Counted from the first letter of the stretch, positions 24,976-35,344 are shown. The stretch is 64,000 nt of DNA from Xanthomonas cucurbitae (GCF_002939885.1 NZ_MDED01000004.1:1-64000); one strand, 5' to 3'. Notes: generated by a model not told the origin, from the sequence alone. Numbers and translations: made by a program.

Positions 24976-26744
24976 ACACGCGTTTCCGCATTGCCATGGT
25001 CGGGCCACTGCCCCCGGAACATTCCGGTATTGCCGAGTATTCGGCCGGGCTGGTGGAACTGCTGCGCGCGCGCGGCGTGCAGGTCGACACGGTGGTTCGC
25101 GGTGACGTGGAGCGTATGGGAGCCCAGAAGGTTGTTGATGGGCTGCTTGAAGCGGATGCCGTTGTGTACCAGATGGGAAATCATCCCGCCTTCCATGGAT
25201 GGATGCTTCCACTTATGGCATGTGTTCCCGGCGTTGTTCACCTTCATGATCTGGTGCTGCACCACATGGTGGCGGGCGTACTGAGTGACGAGGCACTGCT
25301 CGGCGACGGGTATGCGCGGGTGCTGGAACAATGGCACTCCGCTGCTGAAGTGAAGAACGCAACGCTTGCGTTGCGCTATGGTTCTCCGATCTGGGGCCGT
25401 GACGAAATCGTGCATTACCCGCTTCATCAGGTGGCTACGAAATTTGCGCTCGAAGTGGTTGTGCATTCCAGATACGCGGCTGAAAGGGTTGCCGAGGCGT
25501 TTCCCTGGCTGCCTGTTACGGTCATACCCCAGCTCTATCCTGTCGCCGCGCGGCATCGGGTGCGTGATCGTCTCAGCACCATTGCGGTGATGGGTGGTGG
25601 TCAAGTGAATCGCAGGTTCGACTGGATCGTTGAGGCGTTGTTGCAGGTCGAGCCCGAGTTGACTCACCCGCTTTCTCTCGAGATAGCCGGGGTGGTTGAA
25701 CCTGCTGTGCAGCTACAGCTGGAACGTCTTTCGGGTTTGCAGAACGTGCGACTGGTCAATCATGGCCGCATCGACGACGAGCAATTTCGCAGTGTGTTCG
25801 AGCGTGCCGACCTGATGATCGCGCTTCGCCAGCCGACCATGGGCGAAGCATCCGCGGTCGTGTCGAAGGCGTTGCAGGCGGGCCTGCCTGTCGTGGTATC
25901 GGATCAGGGCTGGTACGCGGAACTGCCGTCCTGCGTCAGGAAAGTGCCTCCCACTTCAGAATGTCCAGAGGTTCTTTGCGGTCTATTGCAGCACTTTGCG
26001 CTGGATTCGGCAGCGTACTCGCGTTGGGCAGAAGAATGTCTAGATCAGGCAGGTCGCCCGGAGCTTGACCCATACGGTGCTACCGACCGCTATGTGAAGC
26101 TCTTGAAATCCAACCGTGTCTTTTCCGATTTCAGGGATCGCGTCGCCGAGGCCTTGGCCGACCTCAATATCGACCTTGATTCTCCGCTGTTGAGCGAAGT
26201 TCAGAGGATCGATGTCCGCAGCACGCTGCGTGGCGACCGGTGGGTCGATTCTGCGCTAAAGGCCTTATCCGAGCGCCAAGTCGACGCGCACGGACAAATG
26301 ATCTTCGCCACGGTCGAGCCGTACCCTTATACTGAGGCCTTGCCGGTCGAAGCATGTCAAGGAGGGGTGGTACTGATCGAAACCGATCTTAGCGTAGCGG
26401 AGCCCTCCAGCGAGGTCACCGTACGGCTGATGCTGAATAATACCAGTGAATTTCCGTGGCTCAGTCCACCCGGACACTCGGTGACGCCGTTCGGCATTTA
26501 CATCGGGTATTACTGGCGCTCCGTTGCTGCACCGCTGCAGCAAGTGGAGCAGCCGCGCCAATGGATCGATGAGCCAATCGAGCCAGCTTCGTGTCGCGAA
26601 CAAGTTATCTCGCTTCGCGTGCCAGATGCCGTTGGTGAGTATGAATTGGAAATCGATCTCGTCCAGGAATCTGTTTGCTGGTTCAAAAGTCGGGGGTTTG
26701 TACCAGCCCGGCTGCTCGTACGTGTAGAAGCCACTCAATCATGA
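24972..26744 (+). CDS. Glycosyltransferase with C-terminal beta-domain
   Basis: A 590-residue protein. Residues 1 to about 380 are a GT-B glycosyltransferase (IAMVGPLPPEHSGIAEYS at the N-terminus; LRQPTMGEASAVVSKALQAGLPVVVSD in the donor domain, where the second glutamate of E-x7-E is a lysine). Residues about 444-590 are an extra beta-rich domain with VTVRLMLNNTSEFPWLS and LVQESVCWF at 563-571. The TTG start at 24972 follows GGAGG at seven bases and overlaps the previous stop. The extra domain resembles the mature part of the next protein, so it may bind glycan. A longer frame from 24933 is less likely. Confidence 0.8.
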   Translation: MNTRFRIAMVGPLPPEHSGIAEYSAGLVELLRARGVQVDTVVRGDVERMGAQKVVDGLLEADAVVYQMGNHPAFHGWMLPLMACVPGVVHLHDLVLHHMVAGVLSDEALLGDGYARVLEQWHSAAEVKNATLALRYGSPIWGRDEIVHYPLHQVATKFALEVVVHSRYAAERVAEAFPWLPVTVIPQLYPVAARHRVRDRLSTIAVMGGGQVNRRFDWIVEALLQVEPELTHPLSLEIAGVVEPAVQLQLERLSGLQNVRLVNHGRIDDEQFRSVFERADLMIALRQPTMGEASAVVSKALQAGLPVVVSDQGWYAELPSCVRKVPPTSECPEVLCGLLQHFALDSAAYSRWAEECLDQAGRPELDPYGATDRYVKLLKSNRVFSDFRDRVAEALADLNIDLDSPLLSEVQRIDVRSTLRGDRWVDSALKALSERQVDAHGQMIFATVEPYPYTEALPVEACQGGVVLIETDLSVAEPSSEVTVRLMLNNTSEFPWLSPPGHSVTPFGIYIGYYWRSVAAPLQQVEQPRQWIDEPIEPASCREQVISLRVPDAVGEYELEIDLVQESVCWFKSRGFVPARLLVRVEATQS

Positions 26745-26777
26745 GGGGGCACATTCATCCAACCCAGGTCCTAACGC

Positions 26778-27377
26778 ATGAAATCGTTTGCGAAAACTCC
26801 CGTCTCTTTGTGCACTGCCGCCTTCCTGGCGACTGTCGTCACCCTGGCCGGTTGCTCCAAGTCGCCTGAGGCAGACCAGCCGGCAACCGCCACACCTCAA
26901 CCGGCTGCTCCGGCCTCCGAGGCACCCAATATGACCACCCCCTTGACGCAGGAGCAGGTAGGGGCTCGCTACGCCATCGTCTCGGACCCTGTGATCGTCA
27001 ATAATGGTGAGTTGATACGAACCGTTGTGTCGGTCACCAACGCGGGCAAGGAAACGTTAAGTTCGAAGGGCACCTTGCCGATCAACCTCGCGATCTCGCT
27101 GGTAGACAGTTCCGGCACTGTATCGACGAAGGATTTTGTACGTGCTCCGCTTCCCGCTGAAGGGATCGCTGCCGGTGCCTCTGCCGAGGTGATCGCCGAG
27201 GTGCCTGCCCAGGCAGTGGTCGGAAAGAGCTTGCGATTCGGGTTGGTGCAGGAGGGCGTCGCCTGGTTCAGCGATTTCAAGATCGAGCCGCTCGACTACG
27301 GCCCATTCACCAGCTGCGCCGATCAGGGCAAGCAGACCCTATGCGGCGCGGGTGGGAAGCCGCTGTCAACGCGTTGA
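26778..27377 (+). CDS. Lipoprotein with domain related to preceding glycosyltransferase
   Basis: A 199-residue predicted lipoprotein: signal peptide with lipobox LAGC (Cys about residue 26), a proline/alanine linker (residues about 30-52), then a beta-sandwich-like domain. The motif LVQEGVAWF at residues 156-164 matches LVQESVCWF in the C-terminal domain of the preceding glycosyltransferase, and the surrounding patterns ([30 protein letters not shown]) line up. It has two cysteines near the end ([12 protein letters not shown]). A role in handling O-chains at the inner or outer membrane is inference. Confidence 0.7.
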   Translation: MKSFAKTPVSLCTAAFLATVVTLAGCSKSPEADQPATATPQPAAPASEAPNMTTPLTQEQVGARYAIVSDPVIVNNGELIRTVVSVTNAGKETLSSKGTLPINLAISLVDSSGTVSTKDFVRAPLPAEGIAAGASAEVIAEVPAQAVVGKSLRFGLVQEGVAWFSDFKIEPLDYGPFTSCADQGKQTLCGAGGKPLSTR

Positions 27378-27456
27378 CCTGCACCGCGCGTCGGAGCGTC
27401 CCCGACCCTGCATCGGCTCAAAGCCGGAACTAATACGTAAACAAGAGAATGTGTTA

Positions 27457-28491
27457 ATGAAAACTGCGTTGATTACTGGAATCTCGGGTCAAGACGGTGC
27501 CTACCTGGCAGAACTGCTGTTGGACAAGGGCTACCGCGTATTTGGCACGTATCGCCGTACGAGTTCGGTCAATTTCTGGCGGATCGAAGAGCTTGGAATT
27601 GCGGCCCACCCCAACCTCAATCTGATCGAATACGATCTGACGGATCTAGGTTCGAGCATCCGTATGCTTGAAAGCACCGGAGCCACCGAGGTCTACAATC
27701 TGGCGGCTCAGAGCTTCGTGGGCGTGTCTTTCGATCAGCCGACCACAACGGCGCAGATCACCGGTATCGGTCCGGTCCACTTGCTGGAGGCGATCCGTCA
27801 GGTGAACCGGGATGTCCGCTTCTACCAGGCCTCGACGTCGGAGATGTTCGGCAAGGTGCAGGCGGTTCCGCAGATCGAAAGCACGCCGTTCTATCCGCGC
27901 AGCCCCTACGGCGTCGCCAAGCTCTATGCGCACTGGATGACAGTGAACTACCGCGAGAGTTACGACATCTTTGGTTGCAGCGGCATCCTGTTCAACCACG
28001 AAAGTCCATTGCGTGGACGTGAATTCGTGACGCGCAAGATCACCGATTCGGTGGCCAAGATCAAGCTCGGGCTGCTGGACTGCATGGAGTTAGGCAACCT
28101 GGACGCCAAGCGTGACTGGGGCTTCGCGCGCGAGTATGTGGAAGGTATGTGGCGGATGCTGCAGGCCGAGGAGCCGGATACCTTCGTGCTCGCGACCAAT
28201 CGCACCGAGACCGTGCGCGATTTCGTCAGCATGGCATTCAAGGGCGCGGGCATCGACGTCGAGTTCCGGGGAAAGGACGCTGAAGAGACTGCGGTGGACA
28301 CTGCCACCGGCAAGGTGGTCATGCGCATCAATCCGAAGTTCCATCGCCCTGCAGAAGTGGAGCTGCTGATCGGCGATCCCGAAAAGGCGACCCGTCTCCT
28401 CGGCTGGAAGCCTGAGACCACCCTGGAACAGCTGTGCCAGATGATGGTCGAGGCCGATCTGAAGAGGAACGAGCGTGGCTTCTCATTCTGA
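27457..28491 (+). CDS. gmd: GDP-mannose 4,6-dehydratase
   Basis: A short-chain dehydrogenase-type enzyme of 344 residues that converts GDP-D-mannose to GDP-4-keto-6-deoxymannose. The Gmd signature [22 protein letters not shown] is the NADP-binding loop, with the catalytic SxxE and YxxxK in STSEMFG and [16 protein letters not shown] and [16 protein letters not shown] are diagnostic for Gmd. The start at 27457 follows AAGAGAA. It overlaps rmd by 17 bases, so the two steps are co-translated. Confidence 0.96.
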   Translation: MKTALITGISGQDGAYLAELLLDKGYRVFGTYRRTSSVNFWRIEELGIAAHPNLNLIEYDLTDLGSSIRMLESTGATEVYNLAAQSFVGVSFDQPTTTAQITGIGPVHLLEAIRQVNRDVRFYQASTSEMFGKVQAVPQIESTPFYPRSPYGVAKLYAHWMTVNYRESYDIFGCSGILFNHESPLRGREFVTRKITDSVAKIKLGLLDCMELGNLDAKRDWGFAREYVEGMWRMLQAEEPDTFVLATNRTETVRDFVSMAFKGAGIDVEFRGKDAEETAVDTATGKVVMRINPKFHRPAEVELLIGDPEKATRLLGWKPETTLEQLCQMMVEADLKRNERGFSF

Positions 28492-29413
28492 CCTGACGGG
28501 GAAGCGGGTTCTGATCAGTGGAGCGTCCGGGTTCACCGGGCGCTACATGGCCCAGCAGCTCAAGGAACAGGGCTGCACGGTCATCGGCGTCGGAACGCGT
28601 TCGGACGGTACTGGTACGGCCAGCACCAACGAGTTCTGGCCGATGGATCTACGCGACGGTGCCGACGTCGCTCGCGTCGTTGCGCAGGCCCAAGCCGACT
28701 ACGTTGTGCATCTGGCGGCAGTGGCCTTTGTCGGTCATGGGGATGCCGACGATTTTTACCGCGTCAATCTGCTCGGCACGCGTAACTTGCTGCAGGCGCT
28801 GGCCGCAAGTCACCACCGCCCGGAGAGGGTGCTGATCGCGAGCAGTGCCAATGTCTACGGCAATGCAACTGAGGGCATGATCGACGAGTCGGTCACACCC
28901 GCGCCCTCGAACGACTACGCGGTGAGCAAGCTCGCCATGGAGTATGTCGCCAGCTTGTGGTGCGAGCGGCTGCCTCTGGTGATTGCCCGCCCCTTTAACT
29001 ATACCGGGGTCGGTCAGGCTACCAATTTCCTGATCCCCAAGATTGTTTCCCATTTCGCATCGCATGCCTCTTCCATCGAGTTGGGCAACACCCAAGTGTG
29101 GCGCGATTTCGGGGATGTCAGGTCGGTCGTGCTGGCTTATCGCAAGCTCCTGCAAGCGCCAGCGGCCGAGGGGCAGATCGTCAATGTGTGTTCGGGTGTC
29201 GCCAGTTCGCTAGGGGACATCATCAGGATCTGCTCGAAAATCACCGGCCACGATATCGGCGTCCAGGTGAACCCTGCATTCGTTCGGGAGAACGAAGTCA
29301 AGAAGTTGCTTGGCAGCAATGCCAGATTGCAGGAGCTGATCGGCGATTGGCAGAGTCTTGCGCTGGAGGAGACGCTGCGCTGGATGCTCGAAGCTGCGAG
29401 CAGTGAGCAGTGA
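28475..29413 (+). CDS. rmd: GDP-4-keto-6-deoxy-D-mannose reductase
   Basis: An extended short-chain dehydrogenase of 312 residues. It has [14 protein letters not shown] as the nucleotide loop, a catalytic Ser in SSANVYG, and Y-x3-K in [11 protein letters not shown]. Coupled to gmd by a 17-base overlap, it would yield GDP-D-rhamnose, the expected donor for a Xanthomonas rhamnan O-chain. The start is a GTG at 28475. It ends the + operon; a perfect hairpin lies about 30 bases beyond. Confidence 0.92.
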   Translation: MASHSDLTGKRVLISGASGFTGRYMAQQLKEQGCTVIGVGTRSDGTGTASTNEFWPMDLRDGADVARVVAQAQADYVVHLAAVAFVGHGDADDFYRVNLLGTRNLLQALAASHHRPERVLIASSANVYGNATEGMIDESVTPAPSNDYAVSKLAMEYVASLWCERLPLVIARPFNYTGVGQATNFLIPKIVSHFASHASSIELGNTQVWRDFGDVRSVVLAYRKLLQAPAAEGQIVNVCSGVASSLGDIIRICSKITGHDIGVQVNPAFVRENEVKKLLGSNARLQELIGDWQSLALEETLRWMLEAASSEQ

Positions 29414-29443
29414 GAACACCCCAAGAGCATTGAGAGCAATCGA

Positions 29444-29470
29444 GCTTCGGCTGGAAAATCCAGCCGAAGC
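29444..29470. terminator. Hairpin between convergent rmd and wxcO
   Basis: A perfect 11-bp stem GCTTCGGCTGG/CCAGCCGAAGC with a 5-nt loop (AAAAT). No T run on either side. It sits in the convergent gap, so it may stop or stabilise transcripts from both operons. Confidence 0.5.
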
Positions 29471-29593
29471 CTGGCGTTGCGAATTGGTTCGGCTTCATCG
29501 CAAACGCTGATGCACTGCCGGCCGCGAAAAAGCTGCGCCAGCTGAAAATGGCAGGGGTGGCAATGGCAATGGTGGTGGTGGGGCCCCAGCGGC

Positions 29594-31846
29594 TTATCTG
29601 TCGCAATCTGCCTTGCAGATTTCAAGACTTGTCAGCCCGAAGGCAAGCCGCCGCTGGTCTGCAGACATGTCGATCTCGGCGGGGGAGACCGGTGTTTCGT
29701 AGTTCAGGACGATATGCACCACCTCATCCGGCTGGCGGGTTGTAACGGGAATCCGCAGTGCCAGCGGTAGGGCTTGTGCTGCAGTGACGCGGGTATCGAG
29801 CGCTTGAACGCCATTGACCGTTGCACGGATGCGTAGCGCTTGCTGGGGCCCGGCCAGAAACGGGTTGCCACGCAGAATTACCGTTGTCCTGCCGACGGTT
29901 GTTGGGCTGACACGATAGCGCAGCGATGAACTTGTGCCTTCCGACCAGACACCCCATGCCTCGTCGGAAGACCAGCCTTGTGTTAGCAGGCTGCGCAGTG
30001 AAGGCAGGGTGATGCTCGTATCTGCCGCAGGCTCGGTGATCGCTGCGTCCTTGGCAGCTTCAATGCTTGCAGGCTTTGTACCCCCTGGTAGACGGAACAC
30101 CACAACCGCGCCGTCCTCGCGAGTCACCGCTGGCGGTGCGCCAATGGCCTGTGTCCATTCAGCAATGATGCGTGCCCCTTGGTCGGCGTAACCTCGCTTG
30201 TCGATGTAGACAGCGTCGAAGCCGAAACGACCAATCGCCTGGAGCTGTGCTGCGGCGGGTTGGGTTTCCAGATTCCGGTAGATCAGGTCGCCCTCACGGC
30301 CCTTCATGCCTGCGTAGCTCCATTTCAGTTGCTGCGAGTGTATGAATCCCACCGCAAGGTCATATGCATGCAAGCCATTTTTGGGCGGCACTTCGGGAAA
30401 CGGCATGTAGGGCAACTGGTAAACCGCCGCACCTACAGGCAGGGTAGCTTCAATGCGGCGGATGAAACGCTTGTCCTGCTCGTATGCAGTGCGCGCGCCG
30501 GATTGGCACGGGCCGCATACAGCGGAGGTCTGGTCCCAGATGCCGAAGACCAACATGCCGGCAGCAGCGATCGAGGCAATGGTCATGTGGTACCGACGCC
30601 CTACCTTGTCGGAGAACATCTGCACCGCGATGGCTACCGCAGCGAGGGTGCTGAACGTGATGAATATGCTGGCCCGGTTCCAGCCGCGGATGGATGGCGA
30701 AACGACGTGGGCGAAGAGTGAGCCAAGCCCGCCGATGGTCATGAATGCCAGAAGGACGCCGGAGAGAATCGCCAACAGAGCAATGCGTTCTTCACTGCGC
30801 CGCTCTGCCAGGCGCGCGAACGCGACCAGCGCCAGGATGGCAAGACCAATGGAACCAATCAGGCCCAGGGAGGCCGTCGTGTTTTCGTTTATCAACGGTG
30901 TGCTGGCCATGTACTTGGCCGTTACATTGGCCAGCTTAGGTAGCCTGTGGTCGGGGCGGGGCAGGATCAACTGCATCAACTTCACGCCGTAGATCTCCGA
31001 CTCCGCCGGCGCGCGGGCAGCGACCTCCGGGTTGTGACCGTTGATCCGCTCGTTGATTACGTTGGGTGCGACATTTGCCAGTGTGCCAAGCGCAAGGAAG
31101 AAAATGACGGGTGCTGCGAGGCGGGTGATGGACGTCCAGTCCTTATGGAACAGCGCCATGAGGCAAGCCGTTCCAATCAGGATCAGGCCGAATGCCGTGT
31201 AATAAACGCCGAAACAGCTCAGGACTAGGTATAGCGCAGCAAGCGTGATCTTGCGTGCGGGCCGGGCGCTCCAGAAATCCAGCGATACGTCGGCGCGTGC
31301 GATCCGGATCGCAAGCATGAAATAGATCGGGATTCCGAAATACCAGGTGTAGAAGATGTGCTGCAACCGCAGGAAGTGGAAAGGCGCCAGCGTGAAGAGC
31401 ATGGCAGTGGTAAATGACAGCGAACGACCGACGCGCAGCCAACGCATCACCCAATATGCCGTCAGAAAGTTCGCGGCAAAGCCCAGCAAGAAGAACAGAT
31501 TGATTGCCGCGGCACTGCTGCCGGTCAGCATGCCGGCAAGCTTCAGGAACAGGAAACTGCCGGAATCTGCTCCGGGGTAATCGAGGAAAGATGACCCGAA
31601 TGGGAAGCCGCTCCGCGCGTTCTCGAAGATCCATCCTTCCATTGCTCGCTGTGTCAGCCAGAGGCTGCTCAACGCGTCGCCGCTATATGATAGCGGATAG
31701 TCCAGCACGGGCAACAGGCCCGCCCGCCAGCCCACGAGCAGGACGCTGCCCGCCACGACGGACAGAGCAGCGCCTAACAGCAGGGGCAGCCATTCGGCCT
31801 TGATCTTGGGGCGGGCCGGCGTTGTAGGAGGAAGTAGGGTGCTCAT
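29594..31846 (-). CDS. wxcO: Large polytopic membrane protein WxcO (probable GT-C-type transferase)
   Basis: A 750-residue inner-membrane protein with roughly ten or more predicted helices in the first 470 residues and a C-terminal periplasmic beta-rich part. The first loop after helix one has an acidic motif DYPLSYSGDALSSLW and then LDYPGADSG, as in polyprenyl-phosphate-sugar-dependent (GT-C) transferases. It is the last gene of wxcKLMNO. With WxcL and WxcN it fits the third component of a Gtr-like branch-transfer system. The ATG at 31846 is chosen; a GTG at 31855 is nine bases upstream. Confidence 0.8.
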   Translation of the reverse strand: MSTLLPPTTPARPKIKAEWLPLLLGAALSVVAGSVLLVGWRAGLLPVLDYPLSYSGDALSSLWLTQRAMEGWIFENARSGFPFGSSFLDYPGADSGSFLFLKLAGMLTGSSAAAINLFFLLGFAANFLTAYWVMRWLRVGRSLSFTTAMLFTLAPFHFLRLQHIFYTWYFGIPIYFMLAIRIARADVSLDFWSARPARKITLAALYLVLSCFGVYYTAFGLILIGTACLMALFHKDWTSITRLAAPVIFFLALGTLANVAPNVINERINGHNPEVAARAPAESEIYGVKLMQLILPRPDHRLPKLANVTAKYMASTPLINENTTASLGLIGSIGLAILALVAFARLAERRSEERIALLAILSGVLLAFMTIGGLGSLFAHVVSPSIRGWNRASIFITFSTLAAVAIAVQMFSDKVGRRYHMTIASIAAAGMLVFGIWDQTSAVCGPCQSGARTAYEQDKRFIRRIEATLPVGAAVYQLPYMPFPEVPPKNGLHAYDLAVGFIHSQQLKWSYAGMKGREGDLIYRNLETQPAAAQLQAIGRFGFDAVYIDKRGYADQGARIIAEWTQAIGAPPAVTREDGAVVVFRLPGGTKPASIEAAKDAAITEPAADTSITLPSLRSLLTQGWSSDEAWGVWSEGTSSSLRYRVSPTTVGRTTVILRGNPFLAGPQQALRIRATVNGVQALDTRVTAAQALPLALRIPVTTRQPDEVVHIVLNYETPVSPAEIDMSADQRRLAFGLTSLEICKADCDR

Positions 31847-31934
31847 GTAATCCACAGGTCAAGAATGGATGCGCTGCGCCATTGGGACTGCAAAGCAGGC
31901 GTGAGGTGGGGTGACGTTCTGCGCCGCGACTGGC

Positions 31935-32372
31935 TCAGCTCTGAGAGGCGTCAGGTTTGGGAGCCTGCAACACCAACTTGCTCAGGATGAATGACACTGG
32001 CAACGTGACAACGATAGAGATCAGCGGGCCGACCGCCGCCGGCACGCCTAGATGCCCTACGCTGAGTTTCAGTGCTAGAGCCCCAAGTGCATAGGTCACC
32101 AGATAGATGAACGGAAACGCCGCAAACTTTAACCAGTTGTGTTGTGCACGGAAGACGTAACGAGTGTTGATCAGGTAGCTGATCAGGATGCCTGCACAAA
32201 AACTCGCAAAGTAAGCCCATTGATAATGCATAAAGCGAAGGAGCACCCAGTACAGCGCCAGGGTCAGGCCTGTGTTGAGTGCTCCGCCCAGCAGGAAGCG
32301 CAGCGCTACGGAGACCAATGGCCGATGCCGTCGAAGCAGGGTATCGGCCTGTGAGGACTCATCCGCCCACAT
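31935..32372 (-). CDS. wxcN: GtrA-like membrane protein WxcN
   Basis: A 145-residue protein with four predicted membrane helices and the GtrA pattern ([40 protein letters not shown]). GtrA proteins are thought to flip undecaprenyl-phosphate-linked sugars across the inner membrane. It overlaps the wxcM end by 14 bases and is followed by wxcO after an 88-base gap. Confidence 0.85.
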   Translation of the reverse strand: MWADESSQADTLLRRHRPLVSVALRFLLGGALNTGLTLALYWVLLRFMHYQWAYFASFCAGILISYLINTRYVFRAQHNWLKFAAFPFIYLVTYALGALALKLSVGHLGVPAAVGPLISIVVTLPVSFILSKLVLQAPKPDASQS

Positions 32373-33288
32373 TCGTCAGACTCTTGAAGGACGAGTAATC
32401 GCGGATGTACTCATCGGTGTCGTAGGGCTCGGACGCAAACACCAGCAGCACGGCGTCTTTGGAATACTTGTATTGCGTGCCCCAGATCATCGGCGGCAGA
32501 TGGATGCCCTGGTTCGGTGAGTTGAGTTCGACATCGATGCGGCGCGTACCGTCGTCCGCTAGCACCCTGACCGAACCGGAGACGCAGACGAGAAACTGAT
32601 GGCAGCGCTTGTGCGCGTGTTCGCCACGGGTCTCCTGCGTGGGGACGCCATAAACCAGGAAATACCGTCTTGCGTTGAAAGGCAGGAAGCTATCGAAGTC
32701 CCCCACGGATAGGGACCCGCGCATGTCCGCAAAGCTGGGCATCTGGTAAAGCTTGACGCCAGGAACGGCGGTGTCGGTGACGCCCTGGGCGGTGGGAAGT
32801 GGAGCCGTCTTGTCCGCGTCCTGGTTGGACACGTAGCCGACAATGCGTGCAGGATTGCCAACCACAATAGCGTTAGGCGGCACCGAGCGCGTAACGACTG
32901 CACCAGCGCCGATCATCGCACCACCGCCAATGGTGGTGCCGGCCAGGATGGTTGCGTTGGCACCGATCGATGCGCCCGATTCGACCACGGTGCCTAGAAA
33001 TTTCTCGGGGTACACCCGGCTGCGTGGGAAAAGGTCGTTGGTGAAGGTGGCATTCGGGCCCACGAAGACATCGTCGCCCAAGCGCACGCCGTCCCATAGT
33101 TGTACGCCGCACTTGATCGTCACACGATCGCCGACCACTACGTCGGACTCAATGAATACGCCGTCGCAGATGTTGCAGTCACGGCCAAGGCGAGCGCCTG
33201 GCAGTACGTGGGCAAATGCCCAGACGCGGGTGCCCTCGCCGATGGTGTCGCTTTCGCAAAGGGCATTAGGATGCACGAAATGACTCAC
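32359..33288 (-). CDS. wxcM: Bifunctional ketoisomerase/acetyltransferase WxcM
   Basis: A 309-residue fusion. Residues 1 to about 170 are a left-handed beta-helix acetyltransferase with hexapeptide repeats ([29 protein letters not shown]). Residues about 175-309 are a cupin of the FdtA/WxcM type ([32 protein letters not shown]). The cupin would convert dTDP-4-keto-6-deoxyglucose to the 3-keto isomer, and after transamination by WxcK the N-terminal domain would N-acetylate to dTDP-Fuc3NAc. The GTG start overlaps the wxcL stop (GTGA). Confidence 0.9.
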   Translation of the reverse strand: MSHFVHPNALCESDTIGEGTRVWAFAHVLPGARLGRDCNICDGVFIESDVVVGDRVTIKCGVQLWDGVRLGDDVFVGPNATFTNDLFPRSRVYPEKFLGTVVESGASIGANATILAGTTIGGGAMIGAGAVVTRSVPPNAIVVGNPARIVGYVSNQDADKTAPLPTAQGVTDTAVPGVKLYQMPSFADMRGSLSVGDFDSFLPFNARRYFLVYGVPTQETRGEHAHKRCHQFLVCVSGSVRVLADDGTRRIDVELNSPNQGIHLPPMIWGTQYKYSKDAVLLVFASEPYDTDEYIRDYSSFKSLTNVGG

Positions 33289-34256
33289 AGGTTATCCTTT
33301 TCGAAGTTTTCGACCGACTGCATGATCGATAGGGGCCGCGCTTTGGTATTTTCGAACGCGTGCCAGGCGTAGGTACCCACGATACCCAGGCCCAATGAAT
33401 TGAGTGCGCCGAAAAAGAGAATGGTCAAGATTGTCAGTGTGTAGCCCGGCACTGCGACGAGTCCGGAAAATTTCGCGGCCAGCACCAGTGCAGCGAGCAA
33501 CGTGGTAAATGCAAGCGCGATCAAACCCAGCCCCGTCAGCATGCGGACCGGTAGGTCGGTGAAGGCAAAGACGCTATCGGACAGGTACCGCAGTTTCTTG
33601 CTCAAGGTCCAGGCGCTCCTGCCGTGCTGCCGCTCGCGCCGTTGATAACTGACAAATTCGCGCTTGCCGCCCAGCCAAAATAGTTGCGCAAGCAGGCTGG
33701 AATGGGCTTCGTTCAACAGCAACAGCCGTTCAAGAAAGCCGCGGCTCACAGCGAAGATATCCACGCCACCCTTGGGAATGTCCTTGATGACCATGCGTCG
33801 ATACGTTGCCCAAAACATGGTTGACGCCAATTTTGATGCGGCCGGATCGCTGCGCGCTTCGCGCACGCCGAAGGCGACGTCGTACCGCTCGCTAGAGTAG
33901 CGTTGCCAGAAGTCGATGACCAATTGCGGCGGCTCCTGCAGGTCGGCCGCCATTACCGCAGTTAACTCGCCGCGGCTAAGCTGCAAGCCGGTGCGGATTG
34001 CCGGGAACGCGCCGAAATTTCTGGTCAGGGTCGCCAGCTGCGAACTGAAGGCGCAGCCAGGCAACTTGTCACGCAGCAAGGCGTAGCTACGATCGGGACT
34101 GCCATCCACCACGAAAATGGCTTCAAACTTCCCGTCGACGCTACGAGCAATCGAATCGACAGCCTGCAGGAGCTCGTCGATCGAGCCCTCATTGCCGTAG
34201 ATCGGAACAACCAGGCTGAGGGAAGGCGACTGCACCTGGCTCAGAACCGGTTGCAT
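33285..34256 (-). CDS. wxcL: GT2-family glycosyltransferase WxcL with C-terminal membrane helices
   Basis: A 323-residue enzyme. The GT-A domain has [18 protein letters not shown], a donor/metal motif in [10 protein letters not shown], and [13 protein letters not shown]. Two hydrophobic helices at about 235-305 ([20 protein letters not shown] and [21 protein letters not shown]) anchor it. This is the architecture of GtrB/DPMS-type enzymes that load a sugar onto polyprenyl phosphate. Here the donor is probably dTDP-Fuc3NAc. The start at 34256 gives a 16-base overlap with wxcK; an ATG at 34304 is less likely. Confidence 0.87.
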   Translation of the reverse strand: MQPVLSQVQSPSLSLVVPIYGNEGSIDELLQAVDSIARSVDGKFEAIFVVDGSPDRSYALLRDKLPGCAFSSQLATLTRNFGAFPAIRTGLQLSRGELTAVMAADLQEPPQLVIDFWQRYSSERYDVAFGVREARSDPAASKLASTMFWATYRRMVIKDIPKGGVDIFAVSRGFLERLLLLNEAHSSLLAQLFWLGGKREFVSYQRRERQHGRSAWTLSKKLRYLSDSVFAFTDLPVRMLTGLGLIALAFTTLLAALVLAAKFSGLVAVPGYTLTILTILFFGALNSLGLGIVGTYAWHAFENTKARPLSIMQSVENFEKDNL

Positions 34257-35344
34257 GCTTCGACAATCCGATCGACCTCTTGATCTGTCAGCTCCGGAAA
34301 ACATGGCAGCGTCGTCACGCGCACCGCATCGGCTTCCGTGTTCGGTAGTACCACAGAATCGAATACGCCCTCATGGCAGGGTTGACGGTGGTCGCACAAC
34401 GGGTAATGGACCTCCGTCTGCACCCCAGCAGACTGCAGGTGCGACCGCAGTTGCTCGCGGTCATCGGAACGAACGACGTACAGATGCGCCACATTATCGG
34501 CGCCCACCATGCCAGCCACTTCGATCTTCGGGTTGGACAGGCCCCGAGCGTAGCGGTTGGCGATATCCCGGCGACGCTGGTTCCAGCCGTCCAGAAGGGG
34601 AAGCATATGGCGCAGCATGGCAGCTTGCAATTCGTCGAGGCGGCTGTTGCGGCCCCCCCGTAGGGTATTGGTGTACTTGGCCGTCCATCCGTACTGGCGG
34701 AGTTGCGCGGCACGGTCGGCTAGCTGGTCATCGTTTGTCACGATCGCGCCGCCATCGCCCAAGGCGCCCAGATTCTTGGTGGGATAAAAGCTGAAGGAAG
34801 CAATATCGCCGAAGCTACCGGCGCGGTGGCCATTCCGTTCGGCGCCGTGTGCCTGTGCGCAGTCTTCCACGACTTTGATGCCACGTGGTTGACACAGCGC
34901 GACGATCGCTTCGATGTCAGCCAGTTGGCCATAGAGATGGGTCACGATCACGGCTGCCGGTGCGTTTTCGCCAGCGAGTACTGCTTCCAGCGCAGATACG
35001 GACATTAGCCCCGTCCCCGCGCCTGTATCGACAAAAACCGGTGAAGCGCCGCAGGCCAGGACCGCGCTGGTGCCGTACATCGCCGCATTGGCAACAACGG
35101 CCACCGTATCTCCCGGGCCGACGCCCAGCGCTTTCAGGGAGAGTTCAAGGGCGTCGGTCCCGTTGGCAACGCTGACGCAGTGACGGCTTCCACAGTAGCT
35201 GGCGAACTCCTGCTCAAAAGCCTTCACGTTCGGACCGAGTACATAGTAACCACTCGCGACGATCGTGCTTGCGATCTGAGACAGTGCATCCTGTACGGGC
35301 GCAATGTGGCGGGACAACGAGTTGACGGGAATCAGGGCGTCCAT
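34241..35344 (-). CDS. wxcK: Sugar aminotransferase WxcK (DegT/DnrJ/EryC1/StrS)
   Basis: A PLP aminotransferase of 367 residues. The internal aldimine lysine is about residue 190 in SFSFYPTKNLGALGDGG; the cofactor-binding region includes VANGTDALELSLKALGVGPGDTVAVVANAAMYG and VVEDCAQAHGA. In the WxcM/FdtA/FdtB context it would transaminate dTDP-3-keto-6-deoxygalactose. It is the first gene of the minus operon wxcKLMNO. The start at 35344 (MDALIPVNSLSRHI) fits the family; an ATG at 35395 would add 17 residues. Confidence 0.9.
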   Translation of the reverse strand: MDALIPVNSLSRHIAPVQDALSQIASTIVASGYYVLGPNVKAFEQEFASYCGSRHCVSVANGTDALELSLKALGVGPGDTVAVVANAAMYGTSAVLACGASPVFVDTGAGTGLMSVSALEAVLAGENAPAAVIVTHLYGQLADIEAIVALCQPRGIKVVEDCAQAHGAERNGHRAGSFGDIASFSFYPTKNLGALGDGGAIVTNDDQLADRAAQLRQYGWTAKYTNTLRGGRNSRLDELQAAMLRHMLPLLDGWNQRRRDIANRYARGLSNPKIEVAGMVGADNVAHLYVVRSDDREQLRSHLQSAGVQTEVHYPLCDHRQPCHEGVFDSVVLPNTEADAVRVTTLPCFPELTDQEVDRIVEACNRF

